DNA of 64,000 bases from Atopobiaceae bacterium (GCA_017510785.1 JAFWMH010000001.1:37470-101469), one strand, 5' to 3'. Positions 50,167 through 59,884 are shown, counted from the stretch's first letter. Numbers and translations are program-made. Notes: generated by a model not told the origin, from the letters alone.

Positions 50167-53040
50167 TTAGAGTTTACCAGATTTCACGCGTCGCATAACA
50201 AAAGCCAGCACCACAAGCGCGACGAGACCGACGGCGCTCACGGCGAAGCCCGCCACGAGGCCCGGCGTTTGGTAACGCAGCTCCACGTCGTGGTGCCCGG
50301 CCGCAAGTTCGAGCGCCATAAAGCCCGTGTCGGCAGGGAGAATCTCGCACGGGGCACCGTCCACCCATGCGCTCCAACCGGCACCGTAGGCCATCGTGAG
50401 CAACAGAGTTTGCGGACTATCGAGGTCAATCGTTCCCGTCAACCGGTTGCACCCGACTTCGAGGTTTTGCAAGGCAGAGGCATTGCGTTGGGAAATCCAT
50501 TCCGCACGCCGCTCATGCGTTTGCGTAATTATCTGCACGTCCTTGAACCTATACGCCCCCGCATGGGGAAACGTTATGGTTACGCTTTGAACCGGCTTCT
50601 CGGCATAACCGAGACTCGCCAGCCACGTGTCCTTTTCGCCAAACATGTGCGACTCGGGCGTGCTATTGCCAATAAAGGCCGACATGGCCGAAGCATCGCT
50701 GTGGGCAACAAGCTCATAAGTCATTGGCCTCACGTAGCTAAGGTCGCGCAGCATAAGGTTGATGCGCGAGAACCACGCCATCGTCGCTCGATCCTCTTCG
50801 GAGACAAACGCAGAGGGCGGCATCGGTTCGTACGCGAGTCCCGCGAGATACAAATAGGTGTCGGCTTTCGCCGTGCCTTCGACCGCAAGAGTGATGGTCG
50901 CACCGGCGCGCGACGCAACAAAGCGACCGTCCTCAAGCACGACGTCGGTGGCCGACGCAACACTCCAAGGTGCGGACGTGCTCTCGAACGCAAGCTCGTC
51001 GGAGACGACCTTGGTAGCACCGGCCGTAGGTGCCGCGCCATCGGTTCCCGCACCGGCAGTCGTCCGCGCGGTTCCCACGTCGTTAAGCACTACGGCCTGC
51101 AGCAACGCCTGCTGCCTCTCGACGGGCGAAAGCCCCAAATACTCTTTGCGCGACAAGGTTTTATCAAACGCAACGCCAAGTGGCAACGCGTCCTCCGAGC
51201 GCAGCACCTCGTAATCGATGCCCGCAACTGGTCGCTCGAGCACAGGAGCACCGGCATCGAAGTCGTAGGGCGCCGCATCGGTGCCATCGTTTCGAAGCAG
51301 GTAGTACCGCACGCCGAGAAGGGCCATGAGGTCCGAGCGCCCTTGCAGGTCGCTGTAACTAAAGTTGATGCTATCTCCTGCAACGGCAAGCTCAGTATGA
51401 AACGCGTCGATGCGGTCGTTGTACACACTGTTATAAAAACTTATGCTTTTCTCACCTAAAACGAGACTGTTGTTGCGCACGCGCCCGACGGGGGCCAGGG
51501 CAGCCGCACCCGCCTGCTCGGCATCGTAGCGCCACCACGTGGGGTCGTCGATTTCGGCAGCAAGCTGGTCGGCAGACTTCGACGTAAGCATGGGGTACGC
51601 CGCACCCAGCGGAACCTGCTGCGAGCCAATGCCACCCTCACCAGGCGAAAGATAGTAAAGCCCGTTTGCGCAAAGCGTAAGAGCCAAGCCGCACGCCAGC
51701 GCACTGCGACGCACCTCCGACGAAAAGAGGAGCACAACGACAAGGAGCGCGCCGAGCAAAGCGGCATAGCCCGCAACGTTCGCCTCGGTACGACACCCGG
51801 GCACGACGAGCAACAGCGCATAGAGCGCCGCCGCAACGGCCAGCGTCCGCTCCTCGCGAACACCAAGGACCCGCAGTTCGGGCGTTTTGCGCACGAGGAC
51901 GAAGGCCACGCACATGGCATATGCCCACGCCCAACGGTTGGAGGCGTAGTTCATCGCGTTGAAGAAACTCCCCACAAAGGGAAGCAGCAAAAACACCGAA
52001 AGGACGATGAAGACGATTCGCAGCTCAAGGTCTTTTCTCTGCTTCCTAACAAACAGCAAAACGCACGCAAAAAACGCCATGCCCCCAAAGCCCTGGTACG
52101 TGTCGCTGCCCACCTCGAAGGTCGAGAGGAACTGCGTCGCAAGTCGGAGATAATACCCCGGGTTGTACAGCACGGGAACGTTCGCCCGCACGTCCACCAA
52201 ACGATCCATCCCCATGAGCGCGCACACCGCAGGCACGAGCGCGAATCCCGCCAGCAGGGCGCAAAGCGCCGAAAGCCCCGCAAAGCGCGCCACCCATGCA
52301 AAGAAGCGCCGCGCCGTGAGGTTGGGACGCTCGATCATGACGACGCGAAGGGCAAGATAGCCCACCAAGAGAATGGCCGCCATATACGTAAAGTAATACG
52401 ACATGATGGCAAGTGCCGTAAGCGAAGCCACAAACACCCACGGACGCTTTCCCGCAAGAATGCGCTCGGCACCGGCCAGCACCACCGGAAAGAGCATGAG
52501 CGCATGCAGGCCACTCGCCCACCGCACGCCCGTAAGACCAGCACCGCACAGGGCGTACAGCAGAGCGCCGAGCACCGTACCCGTTTTGCTTTCGCCACGA
52601 GTGCGGCAATAGAACGCGAAGGCCAAGCCGGCAAGGTACAACCGCAAAACCACCAGCAGCGAAAAAACCCATTCGCTGAGCACTTCGGGCGTTACGGCCG
52701 AAACGAGGTTGAGGGGGTCCAAAAACACGTCGAAGGTCGTAGGAACATCTACGCCGTAGCCCATGCACCACTCCCACAGTGGCACTTGCAGGCCGCGTCC
52801 GGCAAACAGATTACTCGCGATGCCGCGTAGCCATTGTCCCTCGTAGAGGAAGAACGGAAAATACTGGCTCAGGCCATCGACATACCACATGGCTTCGCGT
52901 CCGTTGAGCGGCAGCGCGCCGAGGGCAAGCAGAGCGAAGGGGACGAAGAGCGCCGAATACGCGCGATAGCATCCAAGCGCGACGGCACGGGCTTCCCAGC
53001 GTTTGATTGTTCGTTTCGCGTTGTGTTTCATGGTGCGCAT
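50167..53040 (-). CDS. YfhO-family membrane glycosyltransferase (GT-C type)
   Basis: The roughly 957-residue protein has about 13 membrane helices in the first 560 residues and an extracellular C-terminal region closed by a last helix near 930. The N-terminal loop MWYVDGLSQYFPFFLYEG carries the acidic residue typical of YfhO and related GT-C enzymes. YfhO of Bacillus is linked to CsbB, which makes undecaprenyl-phosphate-GlcNAc for lipoteichoic acid glycosylation. Here a CsbB/GtrB-like gene lies in the divergent operon (56611). The start is uncertain: ATG 53040 or 53031, close to a TATACT on the minus strand; the frame is open to 53082. Confidence 0.83.
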   Translation of the reverse strand: MRTMKHNAKRTIKRWEARAVALGCYRAYSALFVPFALLALGALPLNGREAMWYVDGLSQYFPFFLYEGQWLRGIASNLFAGRGLQVPLWEWCMGYGVDVPTTFDVFLDPLNLVSAVTPEVLSEWVFSLLVVLRLYLAGLAFAFYCRTRGESKTGTVLGALLYALCGAGLTGVRWASGLHALMLFPVVLAGAERILAGKRPWVFVASLTALAIMSYYFTYMAAILLVGYLALRVVMIERPNLTARRFFAWVARFAGLSALCALLAGFALVPAVCALMGMDRLVDVRANVPVLYNPGYYLRLATQFLSTFEVGSDTYQGFGGMAFFACVLLFVRKQRKDLELRIVFIVLSVFLLLPFVGSFFNAMNYASNRWAWAYAMCVAFVLVRKTPELRVLGVREERTLAVAAALYALLLVVPGCRTEANVAGYAALLGALLVVVLLFSSEVRRSALACGLALTLCANGLYYLSPGEGGIGSQQVPLGAAYPMLTSKSADQLAAEIDDPTWWRYDAEQAGAAALAPVGRVRNNSLVLGEKSISFYNSVYNDRIDAFHTELAVAGDSINFSYSDLQGRSDLMALLGVRYYLLRNDGTDAAPYDFDAGAPVLERPVAGIDYEVLRSEDALPLGVAFDKTLSRKEYLGLSPVERQQALLQAVVLNDVGTARTTAGAGTDGAAPTAGATKVVSDELAFESTSAPWSVASATDVVLEDGRFVASRAGATITLAVEGTAKADTYLYLAGLAYEPMPPSAFVSEEDRATMAWFSRINLMLRDLSYVRPMTYELVAHSDASAMSAFIGNSTPESHMFGEKDTWLASLGYAEKPVQSVTITFPHAGAYRFKDVQIITQTHERRAEWISQRNASALQNLEVGCNRLTGTIDLDSPQTLLLTMAYGAGWSAWVDGAPCEILPADTGFMALELAAGHHDVELRYQTPGLVAGFAVSAVGLVALVVLAFVMRRVKSGKL

Positions 53041-53215
53041 CAGTATATCACGCGCAACCGATTTGCCGGTGCGGCTCCCCAAGAGTTTGCTTTACCGTAA
53101 GACAAACCCCCGGGAACGTGCATTATGCCGCGCTTTTAACACGGTTTTCGCATGTCGGCCACGGCATGGACCCGCTCATTGGGTATGATGTGTCTCGTTC
53201 GAGAGGAGACTGCGG

Positions 53216-54355
53216 ATGATAACGTTCAACAAGGCGCCGTTCATCGGCACGGAGTTTGGCTACATCCAAGAGGCGATAGACGCGCTTAAGATTTGCGGCG
53301 ACGGCACGTTTACGGCAAAGTGTCGCGCGTGGATGGAAGAGCGTTTCGACACGCGATGCGCGCTGCTTACGACGAGCGGTACCACCGCGCTCGAAATGGC
53401 GGCTGCACTGTGCGGCATCGAACCGGGCGACGAGGTTATTCTACCTTCATACACGTTTTCGTCCACCGCAACAGCGTTCGTCGGTCGCGGAGCACGGCTC
53501 AAGTTCGTGGACATTCGGCCCGACACGATGAACCTCGACGAACGTTTGGTGGAGGCGGCCATCACCCCACGGACGCGCGTCGTCGTACCCATGCACTATG
53601 CGGGTGTGGCATGCGAGATGGACGCACTGCTCGAAATCGCGCGCGAGCACAACCTATACGTCGTGGAGGACGCCGCGCAGGCTGTGATGAGCACCTACAA
53701 GGGACGCGCGCTCGGCACGCTCGGCGATTTTGGCTGCCTGAGCTTCCACGAAACGAAGAACTACTCGATGGGCGAGGGCGGCGCCATTCTCATTCGCGAC
53801 GAAGAGCCCATCGAACAGGCCGAAATCTTCCGCGAAAAGGGCACCGATAGGTCGCGCTTCTTCCGAGGACAAGTAGACAAGTACACATGGGTTGACTGGG
53901 GCAGCAGCTTTTTGCCAAGCGACATGCTCGCCGCGTACCTCTGGGCCCAACTCGAACAGGCAGATCACATCAACGAGGACCGTCTCGCCACGTGGCATAC
54001 GTATCGCGCGGCGTTCGAGCCACTCGAGGCAGCCGGACGCATCGAATTGCAGCACATTCCTACCGGGTGCGTGCACAATGCCCATATGTTCTATATTAAG
54101 TGTCGCGACCTTGACGACCGAGGCGCGTTTATTGCCCACATGCGCGAGCGTGGAGTGCAGTGCGTGTTCCACTACATTCCGCTGCACAGCGCTCCCGCCG
54201 GTCGGCGATTTGGCGAATTCGTGGGCGAGGACCGCTTTACGACACGCGAGAGCGAGCGGCTCGTTCGTCTTCCGCTGTACTTTGGCATGACGGACGCAGA
54301 GCGCACGGCCGTAATAGAGTCGGCACTCGAGTACTTCGAGAGGCGGGGGCGATGA
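53216..54355 (+). CDS. DegT/DnrJ/EryC1/StrS aminotransferase, WecE/RffA-like
   Basis: The 379-residue PLP enzyme transfers an amino group to a 4-keto sugar nucleotide. WecE (RffA) makes dTDP-4-amino-4,6-dideoxygalactose. Visible motifs are the N-terminal NKAPFIGTEFGYI, the cofactor site TTSGTTALEMAAALC, EDAAQAV with the PLP-ring aspartate, and the Schiff-base lysine in SFHETKNYSMGEGGA. The last is very close to WecE. The ATG at 53216 has AGAGGAGA upstream. It is the first gene of a five-gene operon and overlaps the ATP-grasp gene by 4 bases (ATGA). Confidence 0.92.
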   Translation: MITFNKAPFIGTEFGYIQEAIDALKICGDGTFTAKCRAWMEERFDTRCALLTTSGTTALEMAAALCGIEPGDEVILPSYTFSSTATAFVGRGARLKFVDIRPDTMNLDERLVEAAITPRTRVVVPMHYAGVACEMDALLEIAREHNLYVVEDAAQAVMSTYKGRALGTLGDFGCLSFHETKNYSMGEGGAILIRDEEPIEQAEIFREKGTDRSRFFRGQVDKYTWVDWGSSFLPSDMLAAYLWAQLEQADHINEDRLATWHTYRAAFEPLEAAGRIELQHIPTGCVHNAHMFYIKCRDLDDRGAFIAHMRERGVQCVFHYIPLHSAPAGRRFGEFVGEDRFTTRESERLVRLPLYFGMTDAERTAVIESALEYFERRGR

Positions 54356-55683
54356 GCGCGCACGAGCCGAAGGTCGCCGCTAACGGGTGCGTCCTCACTG
54401 GCGGGGACGGGCACCGCACTCCCGCGATGAATCCGAACAGGCCGAAGCTTGCCGTTATTGGCGCTTCGCACTTCCAAATGCCGCTCATTACCAAGGCGCA
54501 GGATATGGGATGCGAGGTTCACGCATTCGCTTGGGAATGCGGCGACCCAGGCGAATCGGCGGCAGACGTGTTCCACCCCGTCAGCATCACCGAAGTAGAT
54601 AAAATCGTTGACGAATGCAAGCGAGTGGGCATCGACGGCGTGTGTACCATTGCGAGCGACCTCGCCACGGTGGCCGTTTGCAGCGTAGCCGACGCGCTTG
54701 GACTGACGGGCAACTCACTCGACTGCATGCGCGTTTCCACAAACAAACGCCTGATGCGCGCGGCATTCGCGCGTGGCGGCGATCCTTCGCCGAAGAGCGT
54801 GGCGATAGGTCGCGACGCGCTGGACGATGGGCGTCTTGAGAACATGCTCGCCGACATGCACTACCCCCTCATCGTGAAGCCCGCCGATCGCTCGGGCAGT
54901 CGCGGCATCACCAAGCTGGAGTCACCCGGGGATCCCACCTCGCTCGAAGCGGCCGTACGCACGGCAATCGAGCAGAGCTTTTGTGGCCAAGTCCTCGTGG
55001 AAGAGTTCGTAGAGGGCGAAGAATACAGCGTCGAAGGCATGAGCTGGCAAGGTAAACATCACATCCTTGCCATTACACACAAGTTCACCACAGGTGCCCC
55101 CCACTTTATTGAGACGGCGCACCTTCAGCCTTCTGGTCTCGCGCCAGAGGTCATCGCGCGCGTGCAGAGCGTTACGAAGCACGCGCTCGACACCCTCGGC
55201 GTTGAGGCGGGCGCTTCTCACAGTGAGCTTAAGATTTCCGCCGATGGCAGCATTCGCATCATCGAGATAGGTGCGCGCATGGGCGGCGACTGCATTGGCA
55301 GCCACCTCGTCGAGCTCTCTTGCGGCATCGACTACGTGGGCGCCGTGGTGGACGTCGCTTTGGGACGTGCGCCCAACCTGACGCCAACCCACACCCCTGC
55401 GGCTGCTGCCTCGCGGTTCTTGTTCGAGCAGGAAGATCTCGCTCTGTTCGAGCGACTTCGCGCGCAACGCCCCGACTTGCTGCGATATTCTCTCATGACC
55501 GCAGAAATAGACGAGTCCGGCTGCGTGGCCAAAGTTACCGACAGCTCCACGCGGCTTGGACACTTCGTAATTGCCGCATCCGAGGTGGATGACCTTTTGC
55601 CGTGGCTTCCGGCGCCGGAAGCGTCCTTCGAAGGCCTACCGCGGGATGCGGGTGCTAGTCAAACCGACGAGGTCGCACTATGA
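54352..55683 (+). CDS. ATP-grasp ligase acting with a sugar aminotransferase
   Basis: The 443-residue protein has a pre-ATP-grasp Rossmann-like domain (KLAVIGASHFQMPLI, residues about 33-47) and an ATP-grasp fold: YPLIVKPADRSGSRGI, VLVEEFVEGEEYSVEG, and the metal-binding IIEIGARMGGD. This is the carboxylate-amine/thiol ligase type that activates an acid as an acyl phosphate. Its place between an aminosugar-forming enzyme and lipid-sugar transport genes suggests it acylates the new amino group, perhaps with an amino acid. That is inference. Overlaps with both neighbours are ATGA. Confidence 0.85.
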   Translation: MSAHEPKVAANGCVLTGGDGHRTPAMNPNRPKLAVIGASHFQMPLITKAQDMGCEVHAFAWECGDPGESAADVFHPVSITEVDKIVDECKRVGIDGVCTIASDLATVAVCSVADALGLTGNSLDCMRVSTNKRLMRAAFARGGDPSPKSVAIGRDALDDGRLENMLADMHYPLIVKPADRSGSRGITKLESPGDPTSLEAAVRTAIEQSFCGQVLVEEFVEGEEYSVEGMSWQGKHHILAITHKFTTGAPHFIETAHLQPSGLAPEVIARVQSVTKHALDTLGVEAGASHSELKISADGSIRIIEIGARMGGDCIGSHLVELSCGIDYVGAVVDVALGRAPNLTPTHTPAAAASRFLFEQEDLALFERLRAQRPDLLRYSLMTAEIDESGCVAKVTDSSTRLGHFVIAASEVDDLLPWLPAPEASFEGLPRDAGASQTDEVAL

Positions 55684-56189
55684 GTGCGGCTACGTCCCGC
55701 GCAAAAACCTTGCTGGCACTGCATCTGCTGCTCCTCGGCTATTCGCTCGCCGACGTTGCGAGCAAGCAGGCAGCCGGATACGACTTTCTCAGCATGGGGT
55801 TTGTTGTATGCTATGGCATCGTGCTTGTTATCCTCGCCATCTACGCGCTGGGTTGGCAGCAAATTATCAAGCGACTTCCACTCACCACCGCATACACCAA
55901 TCGCGGCATTACCGTGGTGTGGGGCATCTTTTGGGGTGCGCTGATCTTTGGCGAGGGCATCACGCCTGGCAAGGTTATAGGTGCGCTCATGGTATGCATC
56001 GGCATTGCGATTTTCTCTCATGCGGACGCAAAGGAGGAGCTTGCGAAGTCGCACGACACGGGCGCTGACGGCGTGAACCAATTGGCCGGCGTAAACGTTC
56101 CCGATTCGTCAAACGATTCATCAAGCGATGCATACAGCACACGCACGCGAAAGAAACCTGAGGCACTTCGGCCCCGTGATGTGTTATGA
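55680..56189 (+). CDS. SMR/EamA-like small membrane transporter, subunit 1
   Basis: The 169-residue protein has four helices in residues 9-112 (LLALHLLLLGYSLADVASK, FVVCYGIVLVILAIYAL, a third containing GITVVWGIFWGALIFGE, and VIGALMVCIGIAIFSH). A hydrophilic tail of about 55 residues follows. Size and the GE-x-TPGKVIGALM motif match the SMR/ArnE-type group. With the next gene it would form a heterodimer that flips a polyprenyl-phosphate sugar, as ArnE-ArnF is proposed to do. It starts inside the ATP-grasp stop (ATGA). Confidence 0.82.
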   Translation: MSAATSRAKTLLALHLLLLGYSLADVASKQAAGYDFLSMGFVVCYGIVLVILAIYALGWQQIIKRLPLTTAYTNRGITVVWGIFWGALIFGEGITPGKVIGALMVCIGIAIFSHADAKEELAKSHDTGADGVNQLAGVNVPDSSNDSSSDAYSTRTRKKPEALRPRDVL

Positions 56190-56536
56190 GCCCCATCGTC
56201 GCTCACGCCCTCATCCTGCTTGGCAGTGTGTTCGTAAGCGCCATCTCGCAGGTCATGCTTAAGATTTCTGCCAATCGATCGCACGGTAGCGCTGTGCGCG
56301 AGTACGCAAATCCGCTTGTTGTGGGCGCTTACGCGCTGTTTGTTGTTTCCACCTTGCTCACGGTGTACGCCTACAAAGAGGTCCCCCTTTCGCTGGGCCC
56401 AGTTCTGGAGGCAACAAGCTACATATATGTAACTGTTTTCGGGGTGTTGCTGTTTAAGGAACGTGTCGGCACGCCAAAGATTGTGGCCTTGGCGCTCATC
56501 GTTGGCGGTATTTGTGTATTCGCCCTCTTTGGGTAG
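56186..56536 (+). CDS. SMR/EamA-like small membrane transporter, subunit 2
   Basis: The 116-residue protein is four membrane helices: residues 5-25, 42-62, 69-90 and 97-115. Conserved features include SAISQVMLKISA in helix 1, TVYAYKEVPLSLGPVLEAT and FGVLLFKERVGTPKIVALALIVGGI. It resembles ArnF and other flippase-type SMR proteins. Paired unequal SMR genes usually assemble as antiparallel heterodimers. The start overlaps the first subunit by ATGA. Confidence 0.85.
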   Translation: MSPIVAHALILLGSVFVSAISQVMLKISANRSHGSAVREYANPLVVGAYALFVVSTLLTVYAYKEVPLSLGPVLEATSYIYVTVFGVLLFKERVGTPKIVALALIVGGICVFALFG

Positions 56537-56610
56537 GCTTGGCCCGCAAATTACACGTCGTGACCGCGGAGATTTTGGGCGGTGAGCACATCATACGGTA
56601 GAATGTACCC

Positions 56611-57540
56611 ATGGAAAACAATGTTGACATATCTGTAGTCGTACCAGTGTACGGCTGCCCGGAGGCTCTGCCCGAGTTGCACCGTCGGCTCAAGCAAACG
56701 CTCGACGCGCTTGTGGAATCGTACGAAATTATCCTTGTGGACGACCGGTGTCCCAAGGGTTCGTGGAGCGGCGTACGCGAACTCGCTGAAGCCGACCCAC
56801 ACGTGGTAGGCATACGCTTGGCACGCAACTTCGGACAGTCGCGTGCCATTACGTGCGGACTCGACAACGCCCGAGGCACATGGGCTGTGGTGATGGACTG
56901 CGACTGCCAGGATCCACCCGAAGCAATCGCCGAACTCTACGCAAAGGCACGTGAGGGCTTCGACGTGGTGTTCGCGCGACGCGTTGGTCGCAAGGATTCG
57001 ATCATCACGCTGGCCCTCTCCCAAACCTATTATCGTGTGTACTCGTGGCTCGCCGAATCCGAGGTCGACCCCACTATTGGCAACTACAGCATTGCAAGCC
57101 GACGCGCATACCAGGCGTACCTCAGCATGCGTGAGCAGGGTCGCGATTACTCCCTGTTCATGACATGGCTTGGATTCGAGCAATCAACCGTAAACATCGC
57201 ACCCGAGGAGCGCTTCGCGGGCGAATCGTCATACTCATTTGGACGGAAGATTTCTCTCGCCATCGAAACGATAACCTCACACTCAACAAAGCCGCTCTCA
57301 CTGGCGGTAAAGCTTGGGTTTGTGATGGCCGTGGTCGCTTTCATCGCCCTCATCGTTTTGGTAATTCACCACATACTCGATACCGACGTTCCCGTGGGAT
57401 GGGCTTCGATGATCGCCTCCGTTATTCTCGTCGGTGGAATCATAATATCCGTAGTGGGCATGGTGGGCATTTACGTGGGCAACACCTTTACCGAGTCGCG
57501 GCAACGACCGCTGTATTTGGTGCAGGATAAAATCGAATAG
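56611..57540 (+). CDS. GtrB/ArnC-like polyprenyl-phosphate glycosyltransferase
   Basis: The 309-residue protein has a GT2 domain (ISVVVPVYGCPEAL, EIILVDDRCPKGSW, GQSRAITCGLDNARG, VVMDCDCQDPP) and two C-terminal membrane helices (about residues 231-255 and 266-290). This is the GtrB/CsbB/ArnC/DPM1 layout, which loads a sugar on undecaprenyl phosphate at the cytoplasmic face. The variant DCDCQDPP replaces the common DADLQDPP. It closes the aminotransferase operon, 74 bases after the SMR pair. Confidence 0.92.
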   Translation: MENNVDISVVVPVYGCPEALPELHRRLKQTLDALVESYEIILVDDRCPKGSWSGVRELAEADPHVVGIRLARNFGQSRAITCGLDNARGTWAVVMDCDCQDPPEAIAELYAKAREGFDVVFARRVGRKDSIITLALSQTYYRVYSWLAESEVDPTIGNYSIASRRAYQAYLSMREQGRDYSLFMTWLGFEQSTVNIAPEERFAGESSYSFGRKISLAIETITSHSTKPLSLAVKLGFVMAVVAFIALIVLVIHHILDTDVPVGWASMIASVILVGGIIISVVGMVGIYVGNTFTESRQRPLYLVQDKIE

Positions 57541-57681
57541 CTAAGTTTTCGTGGCGAGGGCAGCGCATGGTCTCGTCGCAAGGCTTTACCTGCCCAGAGA
57601 ACACGGATTTCAGAACGCGGAATTCTCTGGACAGGTGAAGCGTTATCGAAAACGGTCACCAGCAAAACCATCGCACGGAAG

Positions 57682-58473
57682 CTAATCCTTCTTGGACTCA
57701 GCCTCCTTCTCGCGCTCGGCTTTCCTGCGCTCGGCCTCCTTCCTGCGCTCGGCCTTCTTGCGCTCGGCCTCCATCCTGCACTCAGCCCTAACCTTCGCCA
57801 TCTCTTCGTCGATGGCAGCAGCATCGATGCCACGCTCCTTCAAGCGAGCAGCGAGCCCACTCAAGCCCCCTTCAAGGCCTTCTTCCAGGCCCTGCTCCAG
57901 GCCCTGCTCCAGGCCCTGCTCCAGACCGCGATCTAACGCCTCGCGCTCAAGCCGTTCAGCCCGTTCATGTAGTAACTCAAGCACCTCTCCGCCCATAGCC
58001 TTGTTCACCTCATCTTGCAGCTTTTCGTTTTGCCTAAACACATAGTTGGACACGCGTATTATGAGTGCCGTCAACTCCTCGTATAGCATCATACTACCTG
58101 CGCGCGCCATCGCGCTTATCAGCTCGTTGCGTATGGAAGTGCACTCGGCAATCAGCTGACTCCTGAGGTTTTCGTCCTCAACAATCCGGCCAATCATCCC
58201 CTCGTAACGCATAAGATAATACGGCAGGAGCAAAAACAAACGTCTTTTAAAAATGTCACCAAACGAGTATGACTGGGCCTTAACAACTTTTGTTTTATAG
58301 ATAAACGACTCTCCGTCGGGCAGGTTCACTTTAATGTCGATGGTATCTGGCGTTTTTGAGTTATGGCGTAGCATAACGACGCACGAAGCGGGAAAATTAA
58401 TTTCGCACGGCTTCTTGTCGCCCTCTAGCGCTTCCTCAAGCGCAATGTGGAAGTCGTATTCAATCATTCGCAC
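57682..58473 (-). pseudogene. Rpn/PD-(D/E)XK nuclease family transposase-like gene, 5'-truncated
   Basis: The product matches the second half of the family: MIEYDFHIALEEALEGDKKP, VVMLRHNSKTPDTIDIKV, VKAQSYSFGDIFKRRLFLLLPYYLMRYE, then a GLEQ tetrapeptide repeat and a Lys/Glu-rich coiled tail. The open frame continues upstream to 58530 and adds YHVECQSKLD, which holds the E-x-Q active-site variant. A TAG then ends it, so about 100 N-terminal residues with the first catalytic acid are missing. GTG 58473 is the only start. Probably inactive. Confidence 0.75.
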
Positions 58474-58723
58474 GACTAAGCTGGCATCGAGCTTTGATTG
58501 GCATTCAACATGGTAGAGCTTATCGCTTAACTAGCTTATATACTCGATTTCGTTCGTAGAGTAAGAATAGCATACATGTCAATTAATGCAAGCCTTTTTG
58601 CTTTACATGTTATTTATTTATTGCTTAGCATTTGCCAATCAAATTCGAGAGATTATTCTCGTGACAACTACATCTGGTTCGATCCTGTACAATCGTCCAA
58701 ACGATATTGACCAAGGAGTACGT

Positions 58724-59116
58724 ATGAAAACGATTCGCGTCGTTGCTGCAATTATCCGCCAAAACAACAAGATCCTAGCTACACAGCGCGGATACGGGGA
58801 CTACAAAGGCGGATGGGAATTTCCCGGCGGAAAGATTGAACCCGACGAGACGCCTGAGGATGCGCTTGTCCGCGAGATTGCAGAAGAGCTTGCCATGGAC
58901 ATTTGCGTCGAACGCCACGTAACGGATGTTACATACGACTACCCGCAGTTCCACTTGGAAATGGCCTGCTATTTGTGCAGTATCACCGCGGGTACGCCCC
59001 ACCTACTTGAGCACGAAGCCGCGCGATGGCTTATGCCCGATCATATCGGTGACGTCGACTGGCTTCCCGCCGACGTCCTCGTGGTCAATGCCCTTAAGGC
59101 ACAAGGCATAGCATAA
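58724..59116 (+). CDS. NUDIX hydrolase, MutT-like 8-oxo-dGTP diphosphatase
   Basis: The 130-residue protein has a complete NUDIX box (GGKIEPDETPEDALVREI then AEEL, residues about 36-58) and the MutT-like start IRVVAAIIRQNNKILATQRG and GGWEFPGGK. It would clear oxidised nucleotides. The ATG at 58724 has AAGGAG upstream. TTGCCA (58631-58636), 17 bases and TATTCT (58654-58659) form a possible promoter. Confidence 0.92.
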   Translation: MKTIRVVAAIIRQNNKILATQRGYGDYKGGWEFPGGKIEPDETPEDALVREIAEELAMDICVERHVTDVTYDYPQFHLEMACYLCSITAGTPHLLEHEAARWLMPDHIGDVDWLPADVLVVNALKAQGIA

Positions 59117-59385
59117 ACAAGAACAGCACGTGGCACGGCTCGCCAGTTTTCGCCCATGCGCTCGCAGACAAAAACCCAGGAGTCCAGACACGCCATGCAA
59201 CCGTTTTTTGTTTGTTTCAGAGCGAGACGCTTTCCCGAGGAGGTTGTTGCAAAGCTCGTCTCTGGACAAGGGTGCGGGACACGACAGACGTAAGACATAT
59301 GAGACGTTACGTCCCTAGAGAGAAAACCCTGTCGGAATCGCGAACTACCCGATTCCCGTACCACGAGAGACCCAGATGAGAAAAG

Positions 59386-59525
59386 TCTGTCGGAATATCG
59401 ACTTGTGCAACTGAAAGTGTTGCAGAGGTCGATTTTTCGACAGATTTCGGCCCAAGATTGTTGCACAGGTCAATTTTCCGACAGATTCGGCAACGGCGAT
59501 TTGCACAGGTCGATTTTCCGACAGG
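59386..59525. repeat. Array of three TTGCACA/GTCGA repeats, the first a hairpin
   Basis: 59386-59442 is an imperfect hairpin of 25 bp arms (CTGTCG...TGCAAC and complement) around TGAAAGT. Half-copies with TTGCACAGGTCAATTTTCCG at 59461 and TTGCACAGGTCGATTTTCCG at 59501 follow, each ending in ACAG. The spacing is about 40 bases. The hairpin loop and arms match 28814-28866. Confidence 0.85.
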
Positions 59526-59884
59526 TTTTTCCCGGACAAACGACGGTGGCCAACGACCAATGAGCGCCTACGCGTTACGTCCCAGCTTGGGAAGCAACTT
59601 CTCGATTTTGATCGTTTCGTGAGCACATCTCATCAAAAGTTATCAACCGTGCCGACCTCCTCTTATGTCGCAGTACCGAATCGCGGGGCAAACCCACGGG
59701 ATCCGAAGCCGCTCAAGGGATTAGAGCGAACGTTCCAGGAGGGAGGATGCCCAGGAAGTCTGCTCCTAAAGCGTCACATCGCACAAAAGGCCCGGAGGAT
59801 CAGCCGCGCGCAGTTCCGCAGGAACGAGGACTGTTCAATCACGGCGCCCTCCGGGCCACGGACGGGACATTTAACTAATCTTAA

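Noticed and set aside
58548..58558. TTTCGTTCGTA as a further operator of the radical enzyme regulator
   Set aside because: It is a single 11-base match beside an unrelated truncated gene, without a convincing promoter around it.
59386..59525. Possible CRISPR array
   Set aside because: Only three imperfect units, spacers of about 15 bases, first unit a hairpin, and no cas genes nearby.
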